Shown here in pieces: positions 9,012 through 17,057 of a DNA stretch of 63,274 nucleotides. The DNA comes from DASVLX01 sp035552275. Lineage in GTDB: Bacteria; Actinomycetota; Actinomycetes; Mycobacteriales; Pseudonocardiaceae. The position numbers were made by a program, and so were the translations under genes. How positions within the stretch are numbered: the stretch's first letter is position 1; each line of letters begins with the position of its first letter. The notes beneath the pieces were generated by a model that did not search any database, was not told the origin of the DNA, and saw nothing but the letters and a program-made list of their open reading frames with translations. Where the stretch lies: contig DASZLR010000251.1 in NCBI GenBank assembly GCA_035552275.1, forward strand, positions 1-63,274, read 5' to 3'.

Positions 9012-9365
9012 TCAGGGCCGGATCGGAGTGGAATCAATCACATCAACGACGAGGTCATTCTCGGCGGCCGGCTGCCGCCAGTGTCCGCCGCAACCGTGGA
9101 TGCACGGGTGGGTCATCTCCCGCAGCACCCCGTCCGGGCACATCTGCGTCCACCGGAAGTAGCCGGTGTCCTCGCAGAGACCGCAGGCCGGCCGGACCGG
9201 CGGGTGGTCCTGCGCCGGGGACTGCTCGGTGGTCCGCTCCGTGGACCGCGGCCGGGACATCGCCGGCGCCGCCGCAGACCGGACAGAACCGCCGTCGCTC
9301 AGGGTCGCCAGGATCGAGTCCAGATCCCTGGCAACGCGGGCAGATTCGGGTTGGTGGTCCGCCAT
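9012..9365 (-). CDS. Small cysteine-rich protein, possible frameshift
   Basis: 117 residues from an ATG with a strong GGAGG site seven bases upstream. The C-terminal half has CGLC, a further Cys, then CIHGCGGH, a pattern of five cysteines and a histidine that could bind zinc. The N-terminal half (MADHQPESARVARDLDSILA) has high third-position GC and no cysteines. Oddly, the adjacent frame over 9262-9345 reads ICPRCQGSG ... FCPVCGGAGDV, two DnaJ-type CxxCxGxG knuckles in proper spacing, so the ancestral protein may have joined both parts. I do not recognise a function. It stands alone between glycosyltransferase genes. Confidence 0.6.
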   Translation of the reverse strand: MADHQPESARVARDLDSILATLSDGGSVRSAAAPAMSRPRSTERTTEQSPAQDHPPVRPACGLCEDTGYFRWTQMCPDGVLREMTHPCIHGCGGHWRQPAAENDLVVDVIDSTPIRP

Positions 9366-9474
9366 CGCCTCGCCTCCGTAACACGACGTCCATCCGACCA
9401 TCATGAGGGAGTGCCGCGCGGCAGGACAACCAATGCTCACCCAGATGAGTAGTTTGCGCGGGCAATTCAGCCAT

Positions 9475-10446
9475 TCAGCGGCCGGACCACGCCCGCCAGA
9501 CGGCCCGCCGGCGCACTTCCGCCCGGCGACCGATCCGAATCCGGGCGATCAACGCCGCCGGCAGGCGAACCAGCAACTCGGCCAGCACCCGCAGCCGCAG
9601 CGACACCGCGAAGTTCGGCTCGTCCGGAACCCCGACGCCCCGCAGCCGGCGCAGCGGCAGCGCCACGGTGATCGCCGCGAACCGGGCCCATTCGCGCATG
9701 GCGACCCCTGGCGGCGCGCAGCGCACCAGCATCAGCAACCGGTTGCGTTCATTCCATCGGTGGAAAGCGCGCGAGCCCAGGCCGCTGCTCGCGCCGTGCA
9801 GATGAATGACCGGAACGCCGTCGACCCGGCGGATGTCCCAGCCCGCCAATCGCAGCCGCCATGCTGTGTCGGTGTCCTCGTAGTAGCAGAAGAAGCCGGC
9901 CGGCACCCCACCCGCGTCGGCCAGCGCGCCGGTTCGCAGCAGGGCCGCGCCGCCGCAGAATCCGAACGCCGGCGGGCCGCCGGCTGGCGCGTCCGCGCCG
10001 TAGCCCTGATCGGTGAGCCGGACGCCGGTGGATTGGATCGAGCCGTCCGGGCGGATCAGCGGGCCGGCGACGGCCGCGGCCCGCGGATCGTCGTCCAGCG
10101 CGTCTTCCAGCGCGCCGAGCCAGTTCCGGTCCGGGACCGTGTCGTCGTTGAGCCAGGCCACGAACGGCGTGCGCACAGTACTGAGCCCTGTGCCCAGCCC
10201 GGTGCTGAACCCTGTGGCCAACGCGGCGGCCAGCCCGCCGGCATAGCCCCGGTTGCGCGGTAACCGCAGCACGGTCAGGTCGGCCGCACGCGCGGCGAGC
10301 AGTTCAGCGGTGCCGTCGGTGGAACCGTTGTCCACCACCACAGTCGCATGTGGACGGCTCTGCGCCGCCAGTGCGTCCAGGCACGCGGCGAGATGCGCAC
10401 CGCCCTGCCAGGTCACCACGATGACGGTGCTCCGCTCGCCGGCCAC
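9475..10446 (-). CDS. Glycosyltransferase family 2
   Basis: 323-residue GT-A transferase from a GTG start. Motifs are TVIVVTWQGG, VVVDNGSTDGT, LPRNRGYAGG, the metal-site LNDDTVPD and, near residue 205, FFCYYEDTDTAWRLRLAGW, the last being typical of rhamnosyl- and galactofuranosyl-type GT2 enzymes. The C-terminal 60 residues are arginine-rich and could contact the membrane. It is transcribed away from the next GT4 gene, with 82 bases between the two starts serving as a divergent promoter. It probably extends a wall polysaccharide; the sugar is unknown. Confidence 0.9.
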   Translation of the reverse strand: MAGERSTVIVVTWQGGAHLAACLDALAAQSRPHATVVVDNGSTDGTAELLAARAADLTVLRLPRNRGYAGGLAAALATGFSTGLGTGLSTVRTPFVAWLNDDTVPDRNWLGALEDALDDDPRAAAVAGPLIRPDGSIQSTGVRLTDQGYGADAPAGGPPAFGFCGGAALLRTGALADAGGVPAGFFCYYEDTDTAWRLRLAGWDIRRVDGVPVIHLHGASSGLGSRAFHRWNERNRLLMLVRCAPPGVAMREWARFAAITVALPLRRLRGVGVPDEPNFAVSLRLRVLAELLVRLPAALIARIRIGRRAEVRRRAVWRAWSGR

Positions 10447-10528
10447 CCGCAGACTGTACCGACGACACCGGCGTCACCCAGCCGGCTGGCACTGCGAAGG
10501 CGGCCCGGCCCGTGGGAGGCTGATCACC

Positions 10529-11674
10529 GTGCCCCAGCTCGTCGTGATCACCGAGCAGTTGCTGGCCCCGGTCCCCGGCGGCACCGGCCGGTACACCCGC
10601 GAGCTGACCACCGCGCTGGCGGCGAGCGCGCCGCCCGGCTGGACGGTGTGCGGCGCGATCGCCCGGCACGCCGACCCCAGCGCGGCCGTGCTGCCCGGAG
10701 TGGACGGTCCTCGGGTGCTGCCGCTGGGGCCGCGTGCCCTGATCGCCGCCTGGGAGCGCGGCTCGATGCCGTGGCCCGGCGGCGATTCGGTGCACGCCCC
10801 CACCCCGCTGGCGCCCGCCGGCCCGAAGCGCGGCCGCAACCTGGTGGTCACCGTGCACGACACGGTGCCGTGGACCCATCCGGAGACCCTGACCGCACGC
10901 GGGGTTCGCTGGCACCGCAAGGTGATCAGCCGGGCGGTCGGCGCCGCGAGCGCGATCGTGGTGCCCACCACGGCGGTCGCCGCCGAACTCAGCAGGCACG
11001 CCCCCGGCCCGGTCCGCGTGCACCCGATCGGGCACGGCGTGCCGCGGACGCTGACCGAGCCACCGGCTGAGGACGCGACCGACCGCATCCGCCAGCGACT
11101 GGACCTGCCCGACAAGTACTTCCTCGCGGTCGGCACGGTCGAACCGCGCAAGGGGCTGGACGTGCTGGTGGACGCGCTGGCCCGGCCCACCGCGCCGGAT
11201 CTGCCGCTGGTGGTGGTCGGCCAGCCGGGCTGGGGCGACGTCGACCTGGCCGCGCTGGCCGAGAAACACGGCCTGCCCGCCGACCGGCTGCGGATTCTCG
11301 GCCAGTGCTCGGACGCGGCACTGGCGGTGGTGCTGCGCGGTGCCACCGCGCTGGTCGTGCCCAGCCGCGCCGAGGGTTTCGGGCTGCCGCTGCTGGAAGC
11401 GATGGCCGTCGGCGTGCCGGTGGTGCACTCGGACGCGCCCGCGCTGGTCGAGGTGGCTGGCGGCACCGGCGTGCTGGCCGGCCGCAACGACCCGGTCTCG
11501 CTGCTGCGCGCGCTGCGCAAGGTGGTCGCCGATCCGGCCGGCAACGAAGCCCGAGTCGCCGCCGCGAAAGCACGCGCGGCCAGGTTCACCTGGGAGCATG
11601 CCGCCCGCGAGGTCTGGCAGCTGCACCTGGGCCTTTACCAGGCGACCCGGGCCGGCGGCCGGGCAAACACCTGA
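10529..11674 (+). CDS. Glycosyltransferase family 4
   Basis: 381-residue GT-B transferase. The N-terminal domain starts PQLVVITEQLLAPVPGGTGR, with VTVHDTVPW near residue 110. The donor domain has FLAVGTVEPRKGLDVLVDAL, then VVPSRAEGFGLPLLEAMAVG with the E-x7-E pair, and closes with the family helix RFTWEHAAREVWQLH. The start is GTG at 10529 with GGGAGG nine bases upstream; the open frame continues upstream but only as antisense of the neighbouring gene. It is followed by another GT of the same fold 52 bases downstream, so the pair probably form an operon ending with wbbL. Confidence 0.92.
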   Translation: MPQLVVITEQLLAPVPGGTGRYTRELTTALAASAPPGWTVCGAIARHADPSAAVLPGVDGPRVLPLGPRALIAAWERGSMPWPGGDSVHAPTPLAPAGPKRGRNLVVTVHDTVPWTHPETLTARGVRWHRKVISRAVGAASAIVVPTTAVAAELSRHAPGPVRVHPIGHGVPRTLTEPPAEDATDRIRQRLDLPDKYFLAVGTVEPRKGLDVLVDALARPTAPDLPLVVVGQPGWGDVDLAALAEKHGLPADRLRILGQCSDAALAVVLRGATALVVPSRAEGFGLPLLEAMAVGVPVVHSDAPALVEVAGGTGVLAGRNDPVSLLRALRKVVADPAGNEARVAAAKARAARFTWEHAAREVWQLHLGLYQATRAGGRANT

Positions 11675-11726
11675 CAACCGGCCGATTCCGCCATCCTCGA
11701 TCATCGGCCGGCGCTACGGTCATACC

Positions 11727-12887
11727 GTGCCACTCGTGTCCCGCGCCGAACCCAGGGTGCTGATCGACGCCACCGCGGTGCCCGCCGACCGCGGCGGCGT
11801 CGGCCGTTACGTTGATTCGCTGGTCACCGCACTGGATGTCGACGGCGCCCGGCTGGCCGTGGTGTGCCAGCCACGAGACGCCGAGCTGTACCACCGGCTG
11901 GCGCCCCGCTCCCGAATCGTGCCGGCGGTGACCTCGGTCGCCACCCGGACGTCCCGGCTGAGCTGGGAACAGGCGACGCTGCCGATGCTGGCCCGCCGGC
12001 TGCGCGTCGATGTCGTGCATTCGCCGCACTACACCTTTCCGCTGGCCTGCCCGGCGGCCTCGGTGGTCACCCTGCACGACGCCACCTTCTTCACCGACGC
12101 CTCGCTGCACTCATCGGTGAAGGCGCGGTTCTTCCGGACCTGGACCAGAGCGTCGCTGAGACGGGCCGAGCTGTGCGTGGTGCCCAGCGGCGCCACCGCG
12201 GACGAGCTGGTGCGGGTCGCCGGCGCCGATCCGCGAACGCTGCAGGTCGCCCCGCACGGCGTGGACACCCAGTGGTTCCACCCGCCGACGAACGAGGAGG
12301 TGGGCGAGGTGCGCGCCGCCCTGCACCTCGGCGACATGCCGTACATCGGCTTCCTCGGCGCGCTCGAACCGCGAAAGAACGTGCCCGCGCTGATCCGCGG
12401 CTACGCCCAGGTGTGTCGGGGGCGAACCGATCCGCCCGCCCTGGTGCTCGCCGGCCAACCGGGCTGGGACGGTCAGGTCGAGCGGGCGCTGGACTCGGTG
12501 CCGCACCGGTTGCGCGTCATCCGATCGGGTTACCTGCCGTTCCGCCAGTTGGCCGGCTTCCTCGGCGGCTCGGAGCTGATCGCCTACCCGAGCCTCGGCG
12601 AAGGCTTCGGGCTGCCGGTGCTGGAGGCGATGGCCAGCGGGGCGTGCGTGCTGACCACCCACCGGCTGAGCCTGCCGGAAGTCGGCTCGGACGCGGTGGC
12701 GTACTGCGGGGTGGGCGCCGGGGACATCGCCGTCGCGCTGGGTCAGTTGCTGGACAACGCGGTCCGGCGGGCCGAGCTGTCGGCGGCCGCGGAGCGCCGG
12801 GCCAAGGAGTTCTCCTGGGCCAGCAGCGCCGAGCGGCACCGCGTCGCCTACGCGCGGGCGGCCACGCTGCACCGCCGGGGCCGGTAG
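11727..12887 (+). CDS. Glycosyltransferase family 4
   Basis: 386-residue GT-B enzyme. N-terminal domain: PRVLIDATAVPADRGGVGR, DVVHSPHYTFPL and VTLHDATFFTD. C-terminal donor domain: FLGALEPRKNVPALIRGYA and YPSLGEGFGLPVLEAMASGA. It resembles its upstream neighbour in fold and length, consistent with an old duplication. The start is GTG at 11727; a second GTG nine bases on is possible. wbbL follows after 30 bases, so it is probably co-transcribed. In M. tuberculosis the gene before wbbL is rmlD, so this gene lies within the inserted GT block. Confidence 0.92.
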   Translation: MPLVSRAEPRVLIDATAVPADRGGVGRYVDSLVTALDVDGARLAVVCQPRDAELYHRLAPRSRIVPAVTSVATRTSRLSWEQATLPMLARRLRVDVVHSPHYTFPLACPAASVVTLHDATFFTDASLHSSVKARFFRTWTRASLRRAELCVVPSGATADELVRVAGADPRTLQVAPHGVDTQWFHPPTNEEVGEVRAALHLGDMPYIGFLGALEPRKNVPALIRGYAQVCRGRTDPPALVLAGQPGWDGQVERALDSVPHRLRVIRSGYLPFRQLAGFLGGSELIAYPSLGEGFGLPVLEAMASGACVLTTHRLSLPEVGSDAVAYCGVGAGDIAVALGQLLDNAVRRAELSAAAERRAKEFSWASSAERHRVAYARAATLHRRGR

Positions 12888-12917
12888 CCGGATCGGCGCG
12901 CGGCAGAATAGGCGGCC

Positions 12918-13802
12918 GTGACGCAGAGGAAAAAGGCTGGGACCGGCTCGGACCAGGACTACGGCGACGGGCTCGGCGTGGTGACAGTGACTTACTCGCC
13001 GGGCGAGACCCTGGACCGGTTCCTGGACACGCTGGCCACCGCGACCCGCCGACCGGTGCGGGTGGTGTTGGCGGACAACGGATCCACCGACGGCGCGCCG
13101 GAGAAGGCCGAGGAACGTCCCGAGGTTGCCTTGCTGCGCACCGGCGAGAACCTGGGCTACGGCGCGGCGGCCAATCGCGGCGTCGCGGAACTGCCGGACG
13201 ATATCGGCTGGGTCGTCGTCGCCAATCCGGACATCGAATGGGCCGAAGACTCGCTGGACACCCTGTTGGACGCGGCGGAACGCTGGCCGCGCGGCGGGGC
13301 GTTCGGCCCGCTGATCCACGAGCCGAACGGCGACGTGTACCCCTCGGCGCGGCTGCTGCCGTCACTCGGACGGGGGATAGGGCACGCGGTGCTCGGACGG
13401 GTGTGGCCGAACAATCCGTGGACGCGTTCGTACCGCCAGTCGGACAGCGCGGTGAGTGAGCGCACCGCCGGTTGGCTGTCCGGATCCTGTCTGCTGCTGC
13501 GGCGCACGGCCTTCGATTCGGTGGACGGCTTCGACTCGCGCTATTTCATGTACTTCGAGGACGTCGACCTCGGTGATCGGCTGGGCCGGGCCGGCTGGCT
13601 GAACGTGTACGTGCCGGGCGCGGAGGTCGTGCACGTCGGCGGCCACGCGACCTCGCGAGCGTCGGAGCGGATGCTGGCCGCCCACCACCGAAGCGCCTAC
13701 CAGTACCTCGCCGACCGACACAAGGGTCCACAGTGGATTCCGCTGCTCGCGGTGATCAAGCTGGGCCTGCGGTTGCGGCTGTGGCTGGAAACCCGCCGCT
13801 GA
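12918..13802 (+). CDS. wbbL: GlcNAc-diphospho-decaprenol L-rhamnosyltransferase
   Basis: 294-residue GT2 enzyme closely matching mycobacterial WbbL (Rv3265c) in motifs: VVTVTYSPGETLDRFLDTL, LADNGSTDGAPEKA, GENLGYGAAANR, ANPDIEW and FMYFEDVDLGDRLGRAGW. WbbL adds L-rhamnose from dTDP-rhamnose to decaprenyl-PP-GlcNAc on the inner membrane leaflet, making the linker that joins arabinogalactan to peptidoglycan. The GTG start is at 12918. It converges on the Pro/Gln-rich gene and is followed at some distance by the guanylyltransferase, the same order as in mycobacteria. Confidence 0.92.
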   Translation: MTQRKKAGTGSDQDYGDGLGVVTVTYSPGETLDRFLDTLATATRRPVRVVLADNGSTDGAPEKAEERPEVALLRTGENLGYGAAANRGVAELPDDIGWVVVANPDIEWAEDSLDTLLDAAERWPRGGAFGPLIHEPNGDVYPSARLLPSLGRGIGHAVLGRVWPNNPWTRSYRQSDSAVSERTAGWLSGSCLLLRRTAFDSVDGFDSRYFMYFEDVDLGDRLGRAGWLNVYVPGAEVVHVGGHATSRASERMLAAHHRSAYQYLADRHKGPQWIPLLAVIKLGLRLRLWLETRR

Positions 13803-13817
13803 GGCGGGCGAACCCGG

Positions 13818-14324
13818 CTATTCCCCGTCGAGTCGGCGGGACAGCAGGCTGCGCTGGGTGGCGGGCTGCTGGACGGTCGGCACCAGCCCGTCGACCTGGC
13901 GCGTGGGCTGCGACTGCTCCGGCGGGGTCGGCTGTTCCGGCTGAGACACCTGCGCTGCCTGGGCGGGCTGCTTCGCCTGGGCGGGTTGGGCCGCCGGCCT
14001 TGGCAGCGGCTGGGTCGGCTGCGCCTGCGCGGGTGGTTGTACGGGTGGTGGCGCCTGCGCGGGCGGCTGAGGCTGGACCTGTTGCGGCGCCTGTTGCTGG
14101 ACTTGCTGTGGCGCCTGGGGCCGGGCCGGCGGCGGGGAAACCGGCCGGATGATTCTGGTGGCCTCGGTGGGCTGTTCGGCGTCGAGCGCGTTGACCACGA
14201 CCCGGGGAATCTGCTGGGTGCTCGCCGCGTCCATCGGCGAGACCGCGTCCTCGGGGGTCACCACGAATGGGCCACGGGCCCGCGCGCGCGCGAGCGCGGC
14301 GTCCGCCCGGTCGCGGGGATCCAT
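13818..14324 (-). CDS. Pro/Gln/Ala-rich low-complexity protein
   Basis: 168 residues from an ATG at 14324 preceded by GGGGAGGTCGAGGT. The first 60 residues are ordinary (DPRDRADAALARARARGPF, then TQQIPRVVV). Residues about 75-150 are a Pro-Gln-Ala repeat tract with units such as QAPQQVQ and PAQA, and the C-terminus is basic (SLLSRRLDGE). There is no signal peptide or membrane helix. It is divergent from the mannose-1-phosphate guanylyltransferase gene. Proteins with this layout are common in Pseudonocardiaceae, but I know no function. Confidence 0.7.
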   Translation of the reverse strand: MDPRDRADAALARARARGPFVVTPEDAVSPMDAASTQQIPRVVVNALDAEQPTEATRIIRPVSPPPARPQAPQQVQQQAPQQVQPQPPAQAPPPVQPPAQAQPTQPLPRPAAQPAQAKQPAQAAQVSQPEQPTPPEQSQPTRQVDGLVPTVQQPATQRSLLSRRLDGE

Positions 14325-14499
14325 ACCTCGACCTCCCCTGCGTGCCGTGCCGTCAGGCAACACCGACATCCTTACGTTCCGCGGCAGCTATGCCGGCGCT
14401 GCCAGCACCTTTGCGGGCGGCCCGACGCCCACCCGGAGTGGACGCCCTGTAAGACTATTCCCTCAGCAGGCTCGCCGTCAGCCCAGGAGGGAAACCCGC

Positions 14500-15615
14500 A
14501 TGTCACTTCGCGCGTCCCACGAACGGGTGAATGACGAAGAGCCAGTTGACGGCGTTGAAGCCGTGGTTTTGGTGGGCGGCAAGGGCACTCGGCTGCGCCC
14601 GCTGACGCTGTCCGCGCCGAAGCCGATGCTGCCGACGGCCGGCGTGCCGTTCCTGAAGCACCTGCTGTCCCGGATCAGCGCGATCGGGATCAAGCATGTC
14701 GTGTTCGGCACGTCGTACATGGCCGAGGTGTTCCAGAATTACTTCGGCGACGGCTCCGAATACGGCCTGGAGATCGACTACGTCGTGGAGGCCGAGCCGC
14801 TGGACACCGCCGGCGGCATCCGCAATGTCGCCGAGAAGCTGCGCGAGCCCGACGTCCTGGTGTTCAACTCCGACATCCTCTCCGGCGTCGACCTCCGCGC
14901 GGTGGTCGCGACGCACCGCGAGACCGCCGCCGACGTCACGCTGCATCTGGTCAAGGTGCCCGATCCGCGCCGCTTCGGCTGCGTGCCCACCGATGCCGAC
15001 GGCCGGGTGACCGCGTTTCTGGAGAAGACCGCGAACCCGCCGACCGACCAGATCAACGCCGGTTGCTACGTGTTCCGGCGGGACGTGATCGACACGATTC
15101 CGGCCGGCCGGCGGGTGTCGGTCGAGCGCGAGACTTTTCCTGGCCTGCTGGCCGCCGGCCGGCGGTTGCAGGGCTATGTCGACTCGTCCTACTGGCTCGA
15201 TGTCGGTACGCCGGAGGCGTTCGTGCGCGGCTCGGCGGACCTGGTGCTCGGCGTGGCGCCCTCGGCGGCGCTGCCCGGCGAGACCGGTGATCGGCTGGTG
15301 TTGGCCGGCGCGAAGGTGGCGGCGGACGCGGTGATCACCGGCGGCTCGACGGTCGGCGCGGGCGCGGAAGTCGCTGCCGGCGCTGAGGTTTCCGGCTCGG
15401 TGCTGTTCGACGGCGCGTCGGTTGGTGCGGGCGCGGTGGTGGAGCGAAGCGTGCTCGGTGCGGGCGCTCGCATCGAGGCGGGGGCGGTCGTGTCGGACGC
15501 GGTGATCGGCGACGGCGCGATCGTCGGCGCGCGGTGTGAGTTGCGGGCCGGCGCCCGGGTCTGGCCCGGTGTTGAGTTGCCCGAGTGCGCGATCCGGTTC
15601 TCCACCGACGCCTGA
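14500..15615 (+). CDS. Mannose-1-phosphate guanylyltransferase
   Basis: 371 residues. The N-terminal nucleotidyltransferase domain (about 20-250) has GGKGTRLRPLT and PKPMLP, the metal site FNSDIL, and the product-site region INAGCYVF. The C-terminal third (about 255-365) is a left-handed beta-helix with repeated Gly-Ala hexapeptides. This is the ManB/Rv3264c type, which makes GDP-mannose from mannose-1-phosphate and GTP for mannan, lipoarabinomannan and glycolipid synthesis. The ATG at 14500 follows AGGAGGG at optimal spacing. Its substrate comes from the phosphomannomutase encoded at 25846. Gene naming differs between species, so I give no symbol. Confidence 0.92.
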   Translation: MSLRASHERVNDEEPVDGVEAVVLVGGKGTRLRPLTLSAPKPMLPTAGVPFLKHLLSRISAIGIKHVVFGTSYMAEVFQNYFGDGSEYGLEIDYVVEAEPLDTAGGIRNVAEKLREPDVLVFNSDILSGVDLRAVVATHRETAADVTLHLVKVPDPRRFGCVPTDADGRVTAFLEKTANPPTDQINAGCYVFRRDVIDTIPAGRRVSVERETFPGLLAAGRRLQGYVDSSYWLDVGTPEAFVRGSADLVLGVAPSAALPGETGDRLVLAGAKVAADAVITGGSTVGAGAEVAAGAEVSGSVLFDGASVGAGAVVERSVLGAGARIEAGAVVSDAVIGDGAIVGARCELRAGARVWPGVELPECAIRFSTDA

Positions 15616-15663
15616 TGAGTTACGGCCGCACGCGCGGGCGTTGAAGGCGGGTGTGTCCGTGGG

Positions 15664-15695
15664 CCACTCACATTGGCTACCACGCCTATGAGTGG
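15664..15695. terminator. Inverted repeat after guanylyltransferase gene
   Basis: CCACTCA (15664-15670) and TGAGTGG (15689-15695) are perfect inverted arms around an 18-base loop, between two convergent genes. It could be a weak terminator. Confidence 0.35.
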
Positions 15696-15733
15696 GCGAG
15701 CCGGTCCCGCACCGGCCCCGCGTCAATTTCTGA

Positions 15734-15913
15734 TTAACGAGGCTTCTTCCAGAAGAAGTGGTGGGTGACGTTGTAAGGCCCCACGGCGGTCGTGGTTGCG
15801 GAGACGAGCTCCCACCCAGCGTCAGCCATCTCGGCAAGGTGGTCATCGAGCGAGTCCGGTTTGTTCCGCAACCATTCCTGCCAGATGGTGCGCCGGTACT
15901 GCCATCCGCTCAT
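15734..15913 (-). CDS. 59-residue tryptophan-rich small protein
   Basis: This short gene reads MSGWQYRRTIWQEWL, continues through DDHLAEMADAGWELVSA and ends THHFFWKKPR. The W-E-L-V pattern in a short alpha-beta sequence resembles DUF4177-like proteins, which are small and of unknown function. Its ATG overlaps the stop codon of the upstream DUF397 gene in an ATGA, so it is translationally coupled and the third member of an XRE-DUF397 operon. Use of less GC-biased codons than its neighbours suggests an accessory origin. Confidence 0.75.
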   Translation of the reverse strand: MSGWQYRRTIWQEWLRNKPDSLDDHLAEMADAGWELVSATTTAVGPYNVTHHFFWKKPR

Positions 15914-16119
15914 GTTCGGTGCAGGGCCGTGAGGAAGTTGGTCCAGGTGGGAGTTGGGAAGGCGAGGACCGGGCCGGCGCTGTTCTTGGAGTCCCGGACG
16001 GCGGCCACCGAGCCAGGATACGCGATCTCTACGCAGGCGCTGTTGTTACCGCCCGTGCTGCGGCTCGACTTCCGCCACACCGCGAGAGCCAGGTCCACGG
16101 CGCAGGTTCGTCCGGTCAC
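15910..16119 (-). CDS. DUF397 domain protein
   Basis: 69 residues, almost entirely DUF397: WRKSSRSTGGNNSACVEIA, then VAAVRDSKNSAGPVLAF and a C-terminal aromatic end (WTNFLTAL). DUF397 proteins are small actinobacterial partners of XRE/DUF5753 regulators, and some act as their antagonists. The GTG at 16119 overlaps the regulator stop codon in a GTGA and has GGAGCG upstream; an ATG at 16131 is also in frame. Its own stop overlaps the next ATG, so three genes are coupled. Confidence 0.88.
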   Translation of the reverse strand: MTGRTCAVDLALAVWRKSSRSTGGNNSACVEIAYPGSVAAVRDSKNSAGPVLAFPTPTWTNFLTALHRT

Positions 16120-16967
16120 GCCACGCTCCATACCTCGTCGTTCACCTGCCGGATCAGCGAGAGCGAGTCTTCCTCGCTCAACGCGACTTTCGACAGGTCC
16201 GTGAAGACAACCTTACCGGCCTCAACTTCGTCCGGTTTCTCCATGACCAGCGAGCCGGCGCAGTGCTCGACGTAGATCAGGTCCGGGTCCTCCAAATCTG
16301 TGTACTCCAGGAAGATAAACGCGCCTTCCTTCCCACGGTGAATGCCGCGGGACCTCGGCAATACCCGCAGGCTGACCGTGGGCAGGGCGACGGCCTCGAT
16401 GAGATGGTCGAGTTGGGCGTGCATCATTGCGTGGTCGTCGGCAGGTCGAAGCAGCACGTCCTCCTCGATGATCGCGTTCAGTTGCAGCGGACGGTCGTTG
16501 GTCAGCCGTTCCTGGCGGCGCATCCGCACCGCGACGTTGTTGTTGATGCGGTGCCTGAGCAGGCCGCTCTCGGCGAAGGTTGCCCGCGCATAAGCCTTGG
16601 TCTGCAACAGGCCAGGTATGAGCATCGTCTGATACTCCGAAACGACTCTCGCCTCGTCCTCCAATGGCACGTAACCACGGTCGTCGGTGCCGTATGACTT
16701 CCACCAGCCCGGCTGTTTCGCTTCGCGAGTCAGGTCCTCGATGTCCGCTCGTTCCGGGCCAACGATGTCGTAGATATCCAGCAGGCTCTTGACCGCGTGG
16801 ATGTCCGGCTTGGACTGTCCGTTCTCGACTCGGCTGAGTCGGCTGTCCGACCACTCCATGAGCTGCGCGGCGTGGTCCTGTGTCATGCCGGCTTCCTCGC
16901 GCAGCTTGGTCAGCACGCGGCCGAGCCGGCGCTGCAACATCCTTGGCCTGTTGACGGGTTGAGACAT
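16116..16967 (-). CDS. XRE-family regulator with DUF5753 domain
   Basis: 283 residues. An N-terminal helix-turn-helix (about 11-65: LTKLREEAGMTQDHAAQLM, then SRLSRVENG) binds DNA. The rest is a DUF5753 domain with the typical PGLLQT motif (TMLIPGLLQTKAYARA), VRMRRQERL, an acidic region and a final FIFLEYTDLEDPDLIYVEH stretch. The ATG at 16967 has GGAGG upstream. Regulators of this type autoregulate and usually pair with DUF397 proteins, as here. A palindrome at 17037 lies in its promoter region. Confidence 0.92.
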   Translation of the reverse strand: MSQPVNRPRMLQRRLGRVLTKLREEAGMTQDHAAQLMEWSDSRLSRVENGQSKPDIHAVKSLLDIYDIVGPERADIEDLTREAKQPGWWKSYGTDDRGYVPLEDEARVVSEYQTMLIPGLLQTKAYARATFAESGLLRHRINNNVAVRMRRQERLTNDRPLQLNAIIEEDVLLRPADDHAMMHAQLDHLIEAVALPTVSLRVLPRSRGIHRGKEGAFIFLEYTDLEDPDLIYVEHCAGSLVMEKPDEVEAGKVVFTDLSKVALSEEDSLSLIRQVNDEVWSVA

Positions 16968-17036
16968 GCATCCTCCAGATCTCCGCGCTTACAGACCATG
17001 ATCCTCACCATGAAAATTAGAACGTGAATTCCCGTA

Positions 17037-17048
17037 ACCCATGTGGGT
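17037..17048. promoter_or_regulatory. Palindrome ACCCATGTGGGT upstream of XRE gene
   Basis: ACCCA and TGGGT are perfect inverted arms with a two-base centre, 70 bases upstream of the XRE start, in the 90-base gap after the Nudix gene. It is a candidate operator for the XRE-DUF397 operon. Confidence 0.4.
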
Positions 17049-17057
17049 GAAAGCGGC

